Below are positions 11,948 through 25,273 of a DNA stretch of 64,000 nt, piece after piece. The stretch comes from Acholoe squamosa (lineage: Eukaryota > Annelida > Polychaeta > Phyllodocida > Polynoidae). The notes under the pieces were generated by a model. That model saw only the letters and a program-made list of their open reading frames with translations, had not been told where the DNA came from and searched no databases. The position numbers and the translations under genes were made by a program. The DNA is taken from the NCBI GenBank assembly GCA_949317995.1, contig OX439040.1, positions 58,190,089 to 58,254,088 on the forward strand, in the 5' to 3' direction. How positions within the stretch are numbered: the first letter of the stretch is position 1; the number at the start of each line of letters is the position of its first letter.

Positions 11948-14900
11948 TCAAAACCTATTGCTCATGTCGGGAGTGTTGGTCCCAGATGAGTCGTAGGCTG
12001 CATTCTCAAATGACTGTTTCTCCATACCATTAGGATGAGGTGTATACGCTGGAGGCACGTCAGGGTAGGGGGGAGCAAGGTCATCATTCTTCTTACTGGG
12101 TCCCCAGTCCTCAGTGTCCTGGGTCAGTTTCTTCAGCCGCTGTAAAATGAAATGATGCTTAGTTAAAATGTGTGTTTACACGATACGATTTAAAATGGCT
12201 ACTACTGAAGTATATATACAAATTTCCCTTGTTAATCAATTTACTAGATTTGAATGATTGCTCAACATCTCTGTAACGGGAAAATGTTATTGCAGAGGCC
12301 CTTTTCTATACTTTATCATGAACTTGATTTTGAACATGTAATTGAAACAAGTATTAGCTTTATGCATGCTTTTATATTTTTTTCATAGTTTTATTATTTT
12401 TTTACATTATCTAATCCTGGTCCAGCTTATTTTCACTGAAATGTTACAGATGCATTATCTAGTATTGATAATTAAGATAAAATTCATTGATCTGTTTATC
12501 TGAAAGGGGTTTTCTAAAGAAAAGTACTGTTCTGATACTCACAGCAGCGAATGTAAGTCCGTCGTAGTCAGGGTTACGATAGGAGAGGAAGATCTTGATG
12601 GGTATGAAGATGGGAATCATGACAACTGACACAAGAGCCATACACCAGCCAAGACCCTGAGCCCATGGGGGCAGAACGTAGTCACCAAACGCCAACGGGG
12701 TGAAGTCAATTATGTTAACAATGAGGACGGCCTGTAAATAAGGAACGTACAGATGTACACTTCACAAGGTGCAAGTTTTACAGATTTCACTTCCTATAAA
12801 TACACATTTTTTATTATATGTGCTTTGGGATGCTTCTAACAGGTGAAGGATAAACCTAGCCTTCTTAGAATTTCAAGTACCATTTATGTGCCGCCAAAAG
12901 TCTCAAGAATTAAACTTATAACAAGCCAGTTATTGGAGTCATCTAGGCACGGGTCATCTCATACATATATTACTCATGTATGGAAAAATTCTGGAATATG
13001 ACAGTATACTTGTATGTCAGAAGATATGATGGTAGAACAATCCTATATCTGTACTTACAATGATGATAACAGGAGAGACAAACATCCAGCAGACCCACCA
13101 GTGTGGGCCAAGTGTGAAGCCAACCATTTCTTCAATGTCTGCCTTCAGTCTTCTAGCTCCATACACCCAGGCAAACACAATGGTCTCAGCAAGACCGATC
13201 AAGACAAGTGACCATCCGCTTGAGTAATATGACATGAGCTCTGTCCAGTAGATACCGCTCTGGAAAATGAAGGAAATGGGTTTTTTGTGGTTTACTTTAG
13301 GATTGTGGTTTACTTTAGGATTGTCTTTATTCTGAAGAGATAAGTGTCTATCAAATACAGATCAAAGTGTATCGTTTTTATAGATTTACTCTATTATCAT
13401 AGATAAAGAAGCAGTAAAATTGAATGGTTTGGCTTAAAGTCTGCAAGGTTTTATACATTGAAAAAGAGATATCAAAGGTGTTGACCTTAGGTCTACTTAC
13501 ATTTGCACACATGGTGAGGCCGAGGAAGAACATGGAGATACAAAGACCAGCCGACACAAATGGCTTCTTGTTCCTGAGCTTGGGGAACATGTCAATTATG
13601 GCAGTCTGGCAGTTCTCAATACCAGCAAACTGTGGATACAAACACGGTTACTTAGTCATGATATTATCTAGGGAGGATCTGAGCTAGAGCGAATGCAGCT
13701 ATGTGAAGGTATGTGAATTCAAATAGTTTAAACTTGAGCTCAATTTATGAATAGAAAGGCTGAAAAAAAATGAATTGTAACTTTGTTTCATATTGAAGTA
13801 GTTTGAACTAATTTTTGTACATCTTTTACCATACATATGCTCCTTATTTTCCATTATGGAAAAAAGGCAAATCAGAAATTGACTCACCTGACTGTCGAGC
13901 CCAAGGGTCAGCAACATGAAGAAGAAAAGGAAAGCCCAGAGTTGAGACACAGGAAGACGTGTCACCACTTCTGGGTATGCAACAAAGGCAAGACCAGAAC
14001 CAGATGTGATCACCTTCTCTACTGGAACACCAAGCTCATGGGCCATGAAGCCAAGGATGGAGAAGATGACAAAACCAGCAAATACTGAGGTACAGCAGTT
14101 ACCAATGGTGACAATGAGTGTATCACGGTAGACGTTGTTGTGGAATTTGTTGTAGGAGGCGAATGTCATCAGACCGCCCATACCGACTGATAGCGAGAAG
14201 AAGATCTGACCAGCTGCATCGGCCCATACCTAAGAAAGAAGATGTATTGGTATAAATGGCGGATCATGAACTTCAAGTATACGTCGTAGGCCTATCTGCT
14301 AAATATGCCCTTGGAAGGCCATTAGATACATGAACGATCAATAAACATCATTTGGTTTTCCTGTTTATTTGGCCACCCTCTATCAATACAACCAGCAAAT
14401 GCAAATTTGGGTGCCAAATCAGCTGATGTCTTTTTCTCTCCATAATCGGTTTGTCTATAGGGTAAGGACTTTGAAACAACTGTCACTCTACATTTAGAGT
14501 AAGACCAAAGGGGGAGCCACTGCGCTAAAATGTCTTTATGCCTATTACTACTATGCGGCCTATATGTAAAGCTTTTGGATCAATGAGAGAAGAGAGTCAA
14601 GTTTGAGTTAAATAAAAACTGATATTTCCAGCTGCCAGTTCTTGCATATTATGTATAATAATAAGTATCTTAATAATGGGTGACTCACCTTAGGACTAGC
14701 GAGTTGCTCCCATTTGGGAATGATGAAGAACTTGATGCCCTCTGCTGCCCCAGGAAGGGTGACTCCGCGGAAGAAAAGGATGATGAGGACCAGGTAGGGG
14801 AAGGTAGCAGTAAAATAAACCACCTGAGGATAATGATAAATTGTATCATTAATGAAGTAAGATAAATCTCACCAGGACGGAATTGACCAAAGTTGGCTTG

Positions 14901-17900
14901 ATGAAAATCACAATTAGTTTGTATCACAATCATATAAGCTTACAATAGGAATAGACGCGTGTACTCACCTTTCCAGAAGACTTGATTCCTTTAAGCACAC
15001 AGAGATAACAGATGATCCAGGCCAGTAGCAAGCAGAGCACCAGGTCCCACTGGAGGATGCCTGTGTCCTCAATACTGTCACTGCGACGCAGCATGGCATA
15101 GCTGGAGGAAATAGAGATATTATTGATTGAGTTGAGTTTTAACAAGTTTATTGGCAGAAATCATACATGTACGTTTTTCAGATCGGCCAAAACACGGCAA
15201 CAGGAAAGAAATAGTGTAGAGCTCAATCAGGTTGTACAAAGTTACATCAGGCAGGCATCATTTTGGGTGTAGATCATTACGATATTACTAAAGACATAAC
15301 TAAAGCCTCTTAGGGGCTGTATGTATCACCATGATTTGCACAAGTCGATTATCCGCAGGCAGCATGTATATTACATCTTTCAAAAATAATTGCGTAGTCT
15401 ATCAAGTGACGGTTATACACCAAATACATTCAGATTTTGTTCATGAATTCTTTCTTACTGCCTATCTGCTGAGTATTTGCATCCAATTTGTCCCAAAGGA
15501 CACATCCCCTGTACAGTGGTGACTTATCATACAACAAACACCTAGATCTGGATACCTTTAACTGTTTTTTAACATTGCCGCGCAAGTTCCTGGCAGGGAG
15601 TTTGACACAGTTTGGATCACAAGAAACATCATACATCATAGAATTGATTTGTTATACATCAGAGTGAATCAAGGAATGATCTGGAATATTTTAATATCTA
15701 GGGATTGATTATGTTTGCACACAAAAGAGCAGTGGGTAAAGTTGGTCGAATTGCAGACACTATATATGGCGAGCCACTTCAGGAATAAGGGTTGTGCACA
15801 GTTCTATTCATGGGTGATTGGCCATTGAGTGGGGATCAAACAGTCCCGGTGTGGAGTCATGCCTGATGTCTAAGGGGTTAATATTAGAAAAACATCTCTG
15901 AAATCTACCTAAAAGTATAATGGTGTCACTGCTACCGAATCATTTGATTATCACAAGGATTTGAGTATCCAATGATCTGATAGTCATTCATTCATAGAGG
16001 GTGTATCTGGTGTATGATATAGAATGAATCTACCCCTGTTCCCCACAAGGTGCCTGGGACCAGGTGGCTATGGGGAGAGGGTAGCCTGGGATGTGTTGTT
16101 TGATCCCCCTGAGTGTATGTGTGGGGGTACCTTGTCCACAAATAGATCGCCTAGTAGAACTGCGTGACAGGCTTATTAAATTACATCCATTCTGCCAACT
16201 TACTTGAAGTATTCTTCACTGGCGCTGACCAGTCTCCCTTTGAGGTTGCTGAAGTGTTCCCTAAGGGTGTTACCAGTGTAGTTGTAGCAGCCCTCCTCTG
16301 TCATGGCCGCCGTTGTGACGTTACTCATGACGTCAGTGACGTTACAGTACGTCCTGTTGACGTCAAAGGAGGACAGATAGGTGGCATTGTAGCAGGTTTT
16401 GTTAAAGAAAATGCTACCGACCCCTGATTCGGCTGTGCAAAGTTCTGTGTCCTTCGTGGAGAAGCAATCTGTGGGGGAAAATTGGTTAGGTTTATTAATT
16501 TTCAGTAAAGTATCTTAAAACCTTCTTGTGATTACTAGTAGGCTATGTGTTGCTACTATTAGGTATAACCTAGATACGGGCCTATATATTCCCCTGTTTT
16601 ATCTTGTTTTTTTTTTCTATTGCGCGTTTACCTGGGGTGAATTGAAGAATGGGAAAAAGAAATGCTAGGCTCATTTACATGAGGCTGTCCTACTACATGT
16701 GTCTTAGTTTACGGTTTGCTCATATTTTTTTTTCTACAGAGATGCATTTGAAGACACAATATTGGTTTGTTTTCTATACTTACTTGCAGTGTTGAAGTCA
16801 TGTTGACATCCATCCCAGGGGAGCACAGACTGGAAGCTGGCAAACATGTAGTACAGCGACCAAGCAATGATCATGTTGTAGTATATACTGCCGATATACG
16901 AGATGACGATCATACCTGCACCGATACCTACAAACAGCAAAGTAGGAGATTAAGTATAATCTAAAGGGAAAGGTTGGCTTTTATAGTAATCGAGTTTGTA
17001 AGGCCAATCAATTCACAAAGGGCTATTACATCCTTCACTTTAAAAATAACTGCTGAATCTGCCACGTAAAACTGAATAGTGAACCACTGTAATTGTATTG
17101 CTGTGGACCAATGTAGTTTTTACAAGAAGCCCCAGGTGGCAGTGTGGTAGTACATAAATGTACAAGGAATCTCTGTGAAAATAAAGACGAATCTCTGGCA
17201 ACTTTGGGACAAGGATGTAGTTCTGCCTTTATTTCAATGATACCTTTTACAGTGTTGATCAACAAGACTTAGTCTAGTTCGATTTCAAATTGTTTTATGT
17301 CCTTTCTAATGGAAATGAAACTTTGTCATGGTTGGGTAAAGTGCTCACCTGTGAATAGCGGTGATGCGTTCTGGAAGACAGTCATGGGACCTCCCCGGCC
17401 ATACTGTCCAACAGCCAACTCAATGAAGAATACAGGGAGGCCGACAAACGTCAACATGATGGCATAGGGTATGAGGAAGGCACCTACAATATCAAGAAAA
17501 AGCAAGTTTAGCTACACAGTTGTAATCAAAAATGTGAATAAAACGACATTGTCAGAATATGTTTCTCAAGGGCTACAGATACAGGTACATTAATCTAGGA
17601 TACAGGCACTGAACAATTGAAATATTCTCCTGTGCTAATATCGACTTCTTCTCTGTGCTACATTTTTTGTTATTCATCAATTCATTTACACTTAGACTCA
17701 TTTATAAATTTGCTTACCTCCTCCATTTGTGTAGCAGAGATAGGGGAATCTCCACACATTGCCCAGTCCTACAGCGTACCCGAGACAGGAGAGGATGAAC
17801 TCTGCAGGGTTACCCCATGTCTCTCTTTCTCCGTCCTCCTCAGCCTGCAAATACACAAAATACACAACTTGTGTTAATATAATATAATACGATCACACCA

Positions 17901-18801
17901 AGTTTGTTCCTTCTTCTTCTTTCTTTCCTATATGTCACATGCGGGTGTCTAGCGAATTAAGTGAATTCATCCTTAATTCAGATGGGGCATGCTATGGTGT
18001 CATTTAATGGCTCTAAAAAGTTAGGAATTCCCCTACCCACATAGCCCCTCCCACCCCACCTCCACCACCTCATACTATGGAATTTAATTCCTCTTTGAAG
18101 TGTTTGCTATTGCAGACATTGTAATCATCTAACAGGTACCCAAACATCATTATGCAGGGTATCTTTGTAAAGCTTTGATATTGGCCGAACCATACCACCG
18201 CGGATGCTAAATATATGCAAATGGTCCCGATGTGTAGCGCAGGAGTTTGACTGTTGAGTAGGGTAAACATGTTTTATGTTAATTGTGTAAGAATAAAATG
18301 TGAGTATGCAGAGGACATTGGGTGTATATACCCATGAGTTGATTAGTATTCTCAACGCAACACCTATTACAGCAGTGAACATAGTGTCTTTTAAAGAGGA
18401 TTTGCTTTTTGAACTTCATGGTATGTGAATCGGATACAATAACTTTCAAAAATGATATAAAAGTAAAAATACATATAGGAGCATGAGCGGCAAAACGCAA
18501 AGCTCCCAAACACGATCGAACAAAGCATTTTTCATGCATGATGCTGCTATTTACACATCGAGGCAAAGAGAGCCCGAAGCTCCAGTTTCCCCACATGTAT
18601 AAGATGGCTGATACACAGGTGTGTTTTGTTCGGATCCAGATTTTGGCTGTGAGTGCACGTGCCTTGGGGCTTGTACAAGTCAATGTGGTTGTCGATGCCA
18701 TTCAGTATATCTCCAGACTATCTCATATATCCCTACCTTTCCCTTCGCCTCTTCTTACACTTTCCCTCACGCTCTTCTTCTCTCTCACCTGCCCCACACC
18801 T

Positions 18802-18895
<94 letters not shown>

Positions 18896-21800
18896 AGTAG
18901 GCCTACACCAATACCTCCTACATAGTTTCTCGCTGCTTTTAATTTATCAATATCTCATGTTCTCAATATCACCCACCACCTCACTAAATTCATACATATC
19001 GTGCATGAGGGATAGAGAGTCCTATTGTATGTGTAGATTGAATAGTAAGGGGAGCTGTGTCAAATAAACAGGTGACAGCAATTCAAGGCAGGAAATGAAA
19101 GGAATCTAAGGAAATGTTGTGTAAGCTCTTTAAAAACACAAAGTGGACAAAAGTCATATTGAGATTTGTGTTGTCCTTGTTTAATATTTGTGTAGGTCGG
19201 CTCACCTTAGAGCCATCAAATCTAAGGTGAAGAAAGATTGTGTGAGGCGAGGATCTGGATTTTCTTTTGTCAGAGTTCTCTCTCTGTGTGTCTTTGAGGT
19301 CAGTCCAGGGAAAGCAAACAAATACATGAGGATGTCATATATGCGCTATACAAGGAGGACCAATAGGCCCATACCTGCATTGTAGGCCCATGTGGCCTAT
19401 TGGTTAACCTTAAGCACCATATATGGCCATTATTTAGTCATGCTTCTTGTTAAAACCCACAAACCAAATAACAATGTTAATGACCGTGGTACACTCTAAC
19501 AGTATTTGCACTCAAATGTACCGGAGGTAAAGAGGGGGAGGGGGCATCAACATTATAGCTGAGGTCATGGCTTTCCATTTCACAGTTAATACCCCAAGGA
19601 CATGACACCAGCTTTTAGAGGTTAACTCTAAGGTTTATTACAATACAGCTACTCAACCACGTATAAAAAAACCTTTATTGACCTCCAATTGATATGCTTC
19701 ATAACATCTAGGTTATAAAGACAAGTGTGAATTACAAGCGTTAGGATAATGAATGTCAGCATCTAGTGCCATTTACATGTATATAGGCCTATACCTAACC
19801 CCTGAAATAATTGCTTTAAAAACTAATTGACCTGTCCTAAAAGGGTTAGGGACTGGTGCTAGTCATGGTTAAGGTCCACATGCCCATGCCCTGGGTGCTA
19901 ACACAGGAATGTAGGACCGGTATAGCCCCCAGGTAGAGCTAGATGGCCCCCTACATGCATACAATCAGAAGCACCTGGGCACTGTCCTCATTTATAGCCC
20001 GTCCCTCAGGACAAAATAGATCTTCCTAAAAAAAACAATACAAAAAGACATATATACAGGTTTTGGGCTTACTTTTACCTATTCCCCAATATTTACATTT
20101 TCTTTTCAAGAGCACGTTTTCAATGATACTCTCCAATTTAAGAAAAAAAAAGTAAATATTGTCTACAGATAAATTTTCGGAAATCAGTTTGTCCCTCACT
20201 TCCTAATTTCGAACCCAAAAACACCTTTTATGTTGTTAGAGACAGTGACAGGTACCATAGTTGGTACTGCAGGCGACGGACATAAAGCTGGTAAAACCTT
20301 TGAAGCTAAATTTGCAAATTTAATTTCCCCTCTGCCCCCTCATGCATTACTCCCCCATTTATCCCAATGGTTCAGACACTCCCCTGTTGAAGTGTTCTAC
20401 AACCACTAAATAAGCTATCTGAATCAAATATACTCTGGGAATTGAATATCCAATCGAGCTCTGAAAAGGCTGCTCCATATCAAAGAGTGTGAGGACTGTA
20501 ATTGACAGCGTTGTACAATGTAATAATTGATTCTGTACTCAAGGGACAGTCGGGGGGGGGGGGGTAACAGCTATGTATAATTTAAGGGGCTAAGATATTG
20601 CTAAATCATAATAAGATTAGAAGTCATTCAGACTTTAATATCCATCCCCATCCTTTGTCAAGATGCGCTGTTATCTTTGATAAAGAGACACTACTGCCAA
20701 TCAGTCTGGCTCTAGCTTGCGGATATCCCTGTGCTGTAACAGTTTACTTAATCTGAAAATGCTAGTGGTAAATGTCGATAATCCATATAGGCCTGAGTCA
20801 CTAAGTTATAATTATATTCTTAACTGACAACCAAAGATAGTCATGTCTATAACTTATGTTTCCTTTAGACCTGAAAGTGGTTGTATATAAATATGAATCG
20901 GATGACACTAAAAGCTAATGTCAATGTCAAACTAAGGCCTTTTCAAGTCTTTCATAATTTCGTTGACAATTGTTGGGAATTCCCAGATGTATCTACAATG
21001 ACTCAATGCCCAGCCGGAAATAATGACAATTCATTCACGAGATGAGTTTTCCTCGGAACTATTAAACTGTTACTCGACTGCATACTTTATATAACCCCTC
21101 ATTTTACCCCGCCCCCCATCCTCCCTCGCCATGCCCACCCGCAACAATACGTATGACCTATAGCCCCCTAGTGACCTCTGGCATAACTAAAATTGAAAAA
21201 GACCGTATAGAGGACGGATATCCTGGAAGTGCTTTAACAATAGGTCTGTCTGGGATGACTAGCCACCCCCCTACCCCTACCCCTGCCAATCCTCTCACCC
21301 ACCTGACAAAATACCCACCCCCTCCCCCATTACTATTGAGAATTCCGCCTGGGCACCTAAATCGGATGTTGATACTGGCATTTCCCTGGGAAATGACCAT
21401 TTAGGGACCGTATTTTCTGGTTAGAATACCACAGCTGACTGACCACAGAGATGGGAAGGGGTCTGTCAGAGCTGGGGTAAAAGGTGGAAGAGGGGTTAGG
21501 ACAGGTGTGCTAAAAGCTAATTATAGTCCCTGGGATACCTGAGACCGTGAGTGCCTGACTCAGGCTAACCTTATAGGCCTAATTTAGGCACAGGGCAAGT
21601 TCAGAGAAATTTCTGAGAAATGGGCTACAAGTATATATATACTGGCATAGATGTGTAAGTACTAGTATGACTGCTGTCTGAAAATCTCATTTCTTCTGTG
21701 GTGTTTTTTACTAGTATTAGCCAATCTCAATATAAAAGAGGGAAAAGGGATAATGGTGTGAATGGAAGTATTTTCCGTTTCAAATAATCCTCAGCGTTAG

Positions 21801-24312
21801 GACACTAATATCAAGCACTGTCATCTACTTGATAATAAAAGCCTGGTAGTTTTTTTTTATGTGACATGCTTATCAATTACTGAAGGATGGACAGGTGGTC
21901 ATTGTTCTAGTGCCTATGGGTATTCATTGAAATCATTGAACCGTAATATAAAATGCACTAGGAATGGTCCCATTGAGTCCAAACAAGCCTTTGAATATTA
22001 ACCAGTTGTTAGCAGTTTTATTATGCATTAAATTACCAGTCGCAATCAGCACCTGCTACTTTGGAAGTAATCTTGGTGGAAATGCTAATTTCTTTTTCTT
22101 TTTCTTTTTTCTTTTTTTTTTTTTTACTCTACACATTGAGATTCAAATAAAAGACACCTTTTCAAACCTACACCAAAAAGTAAATTCTATTGAAAGGTAC
22201 ATAATAAAGGCAAGTATACTCTCATAGAAAGTCCGAGTGTCTTTAAGAGGAAGTACAGAAAGGGCAACATTGAGAAGGTAATTACTGAACTCCTAAGTCC
22301 CTCCTCTATCCACTTGGTATGGACTTGACAGATACTGAGCACTTCCTATAGATTTAACCTAGGCTGGGCATAGCTCTAAGCACAAAGGTAAATGTTGTAA
22401 AGGGAAGGGGTTATGTGGTGCACAGAGAGGCTTGATGGGGCATGCTGGTTTAGGCCTGAAACTATAGGGATAACCATGAAGGAAGCTCGGGTTCAGTTTA
22501 TAATTATACTCGTAGATAAGACTAGATGGAATGCAATAGAAAGTGGAAAGGGGTTTAGTATCTATGTATATAGTTATTGACTTATCCAGGTTCATTCAAT
22601 GCTAGGTCTGAACAATACACATCCAGTATAGTATGTGTCAGTTTAGGGTAGATGGGGGGGGGGGGAGACCGGTGGGAAAAGGGAGGATCATTCCATTGTC
22701 TCCGACTACTCGTATCTCTCATTGCCACCCCCGCCCCCCCCCCCACCGCCGTAGGCGTATATGGGGCATTCACACATGGGCAAGTAAAGAACCAAGGTGG
22801 TAAAGGCTATAAAACGCATTGACAGGCGCTAAACCCCAAAAAAACCTCTAAAACGGTTAATGTTTTATTGCACTAGATTCCATTTTTATTTTTACTAACA
22901 CTATACTGTGAAACAGCCCCTAGTGCTGCATAATTATGTACATCATCGCTGGATCCCCTTGTTAGGGGCCAAGCTGATAATTATACCAATCAACATGGAC
23001 CTTGATACATCATGGTCTACTTTAATGATCAAGGATTTTTTACCAACACCTTCTGCAATATGACAGGGGCCAAACAAGGCCAGACCACAAAAGGAGTGTA
23101 GGAATTTAGTCAATACCAAGGTACCGTCAAGTACACTACACCTTGTGGGAATAAAGCCGTAGAATATATAGACCCCCAAAAAAGGTACGTATGATTAGTC
23201 CACCTCAAACTTTGGGCGTGACATTGATTAGGAGTGGTTTTATTATCTCACATATGGCAGCATGAGAGTTTGGTAAACCCTACTCATCCGCGTATTTTTT
23301 AGGTTATGACGTCACAAGGGACCAGCGTCCGGTTGAGTTTATCTTTCACTGCCTTTTATTTAATCTGCTATTTAGAAAGTCAATAGCTTAAGTCCGTGTA
23401 CAAACAGTATATATGCATAGGTTTACATACCGGACACTCTTTGGGTCTAGATAAAGTGATATTGACATATCATCCACCATTTAATCCTTAAATACCAAAT
23501 TCAAAACCTTAGTGCGATAGAAACCACTATCTTTACCATTATCTATGATTAATAAAATTTTCTTTTCCAAAAAATCGAAAGTCTAAGTGTTGAAGGATTT
23601 GGCTCCTTTCAGCTAATAGAAAGAGGGTAAACGAAGAAAACAGGAAGTAAGCTGCATTGAAATGTGCAGAGAGGAGTCCAGAAAAAATACATAATCCTTG
23701 CTATATGAGCCGGGCTGAGAAGTGGCATTCTATGTGAACATCGGACTAGTCAAATATTACTCATTTTCCTTAAGTGTGTTTTGTATTTAATTCTGTATGT
23801 TCATGTATTTGCCATGGTAGCCAAGTTCCTACGTAATACAACGTGACTAGATCTAGCAGTCATGTGTACATTTTGCATACTGATGTTGATACCTCATGTA
23901 TGTGGCCAGGACATTCCATTTCTGTTCCTTTACTCATGATAATTCTTATGTCAACATCCCATCCCCATGACATTCCTTGCTCGCCATATGAAACATTTAA
24001 ATAATGACTGGTTCATGAAATGAGCAACTTTCAAATTCCTTTTATATACATCAGTCTTGCAATTTCAGAATTGGATTTTATCCTCACACAAGATATATGG
24101 TAAAATAACTACCAAAAAGAAAAACCGAGGCTTTTTCATAGACAAAGGCTAGTATTTAGGTGAGGACCATTCGAAGAAGAAGTGCTGCAGTTTTTTTTCC
24201 ATTCTTTAATTGAGAAGTTTGAACTGCAAACCACATGGTTTTCAAATCTTGTTTCAAAAAGTGGCACAACGTCCACCTGGAATAAAGAGGTAACCTCTAC
24301 AAATACTTCCGG

Positions 24313-24368
<56 letters not shown>

Positions 24369-25205
24369 GCACTTTTCATTTTAGGGGTCTCAACTTTCAC
24401 TGTATATGTCACACTCTTCTAGAAAATCCCTCATGTCAAATTAACCAATTCAGAAGTCATAGGTGTACAGTAAGGGGTGCATCCACTGCGACGGATGGAC
24501 CATCCGTCTCCCTTCATCTGTATTTTTCTCCATAGAAATCAATGATAAATGATAAGGATGAAACGGACGGATGGTCCATCTGTCAGCAGTGGACGCACCC
24601 CTGTAGACATCGAGATCTACAAGTGTTTTTTTTAATTTACCGATTGCGATGATATTTAGTGGTTTTATTCTTAACAAATCACTAAAATTTGGACTTTTCA
24701 CAATGTCAAACGCCCAAATTTCACATTTTATCTACCTTGAATTAATTAACACTCAAGTTTACACCCCAGTATTAGTTTTAGTTAATCACATTAGGCTGTT
24801 AGATGACAGAGACAAATTATATAAAATGGGGCTGAAAGCATTTATTTACATTTTTGAGGATTATTACATGTATCTTTAAATTTAGGGCAATGTAAGATCC
24901 AGCAACATGGCCATAATTCTTTTAATATTAGAGTAAAATCCTTGTAAAATCACCAGTAATTCAATATTCATAAACACTTTGTCTATTCTAATTTTCAAAG
25001 AGCTATCCCTATTACCTTGCTTTGTATGGTGCAATACTTAGCTAAAAAAAGATTTTATTTTCAGGTCATATTCAGCCATTGTGCAAAAATTGATTAATCT
25101 AGCTCAGATACTTTTAATAGGATGAGGGAACAAAAGACGGTTGTTTTTACACTATTTTGATGCCTCTGATTTGCCTAAAAGTTGAGACCCCTAAAATGAA
25201 AATTG

Positions 25206-25273
<68 letters not shown>

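Noticed and set aside
13014..14088. + strand open frames opposite the transporter exons
   Set aside because: Shadows of the SLC6 exons on the - strand, which have matching splice sites and family motifs.
18279..18701. 140-codon - strand frame with several cysteines in the SLC6 intron
   Set aside because: No domain, no plausible splice context and biased composition; not supported as a gene.
18538..19067. Three overlapping + strand open frames of 90-148 codons
   Set aside because: They are open only because they cross the (TA)n microsatellite (Ile-Tyr alternation); flanking codons show no conserved pattern.
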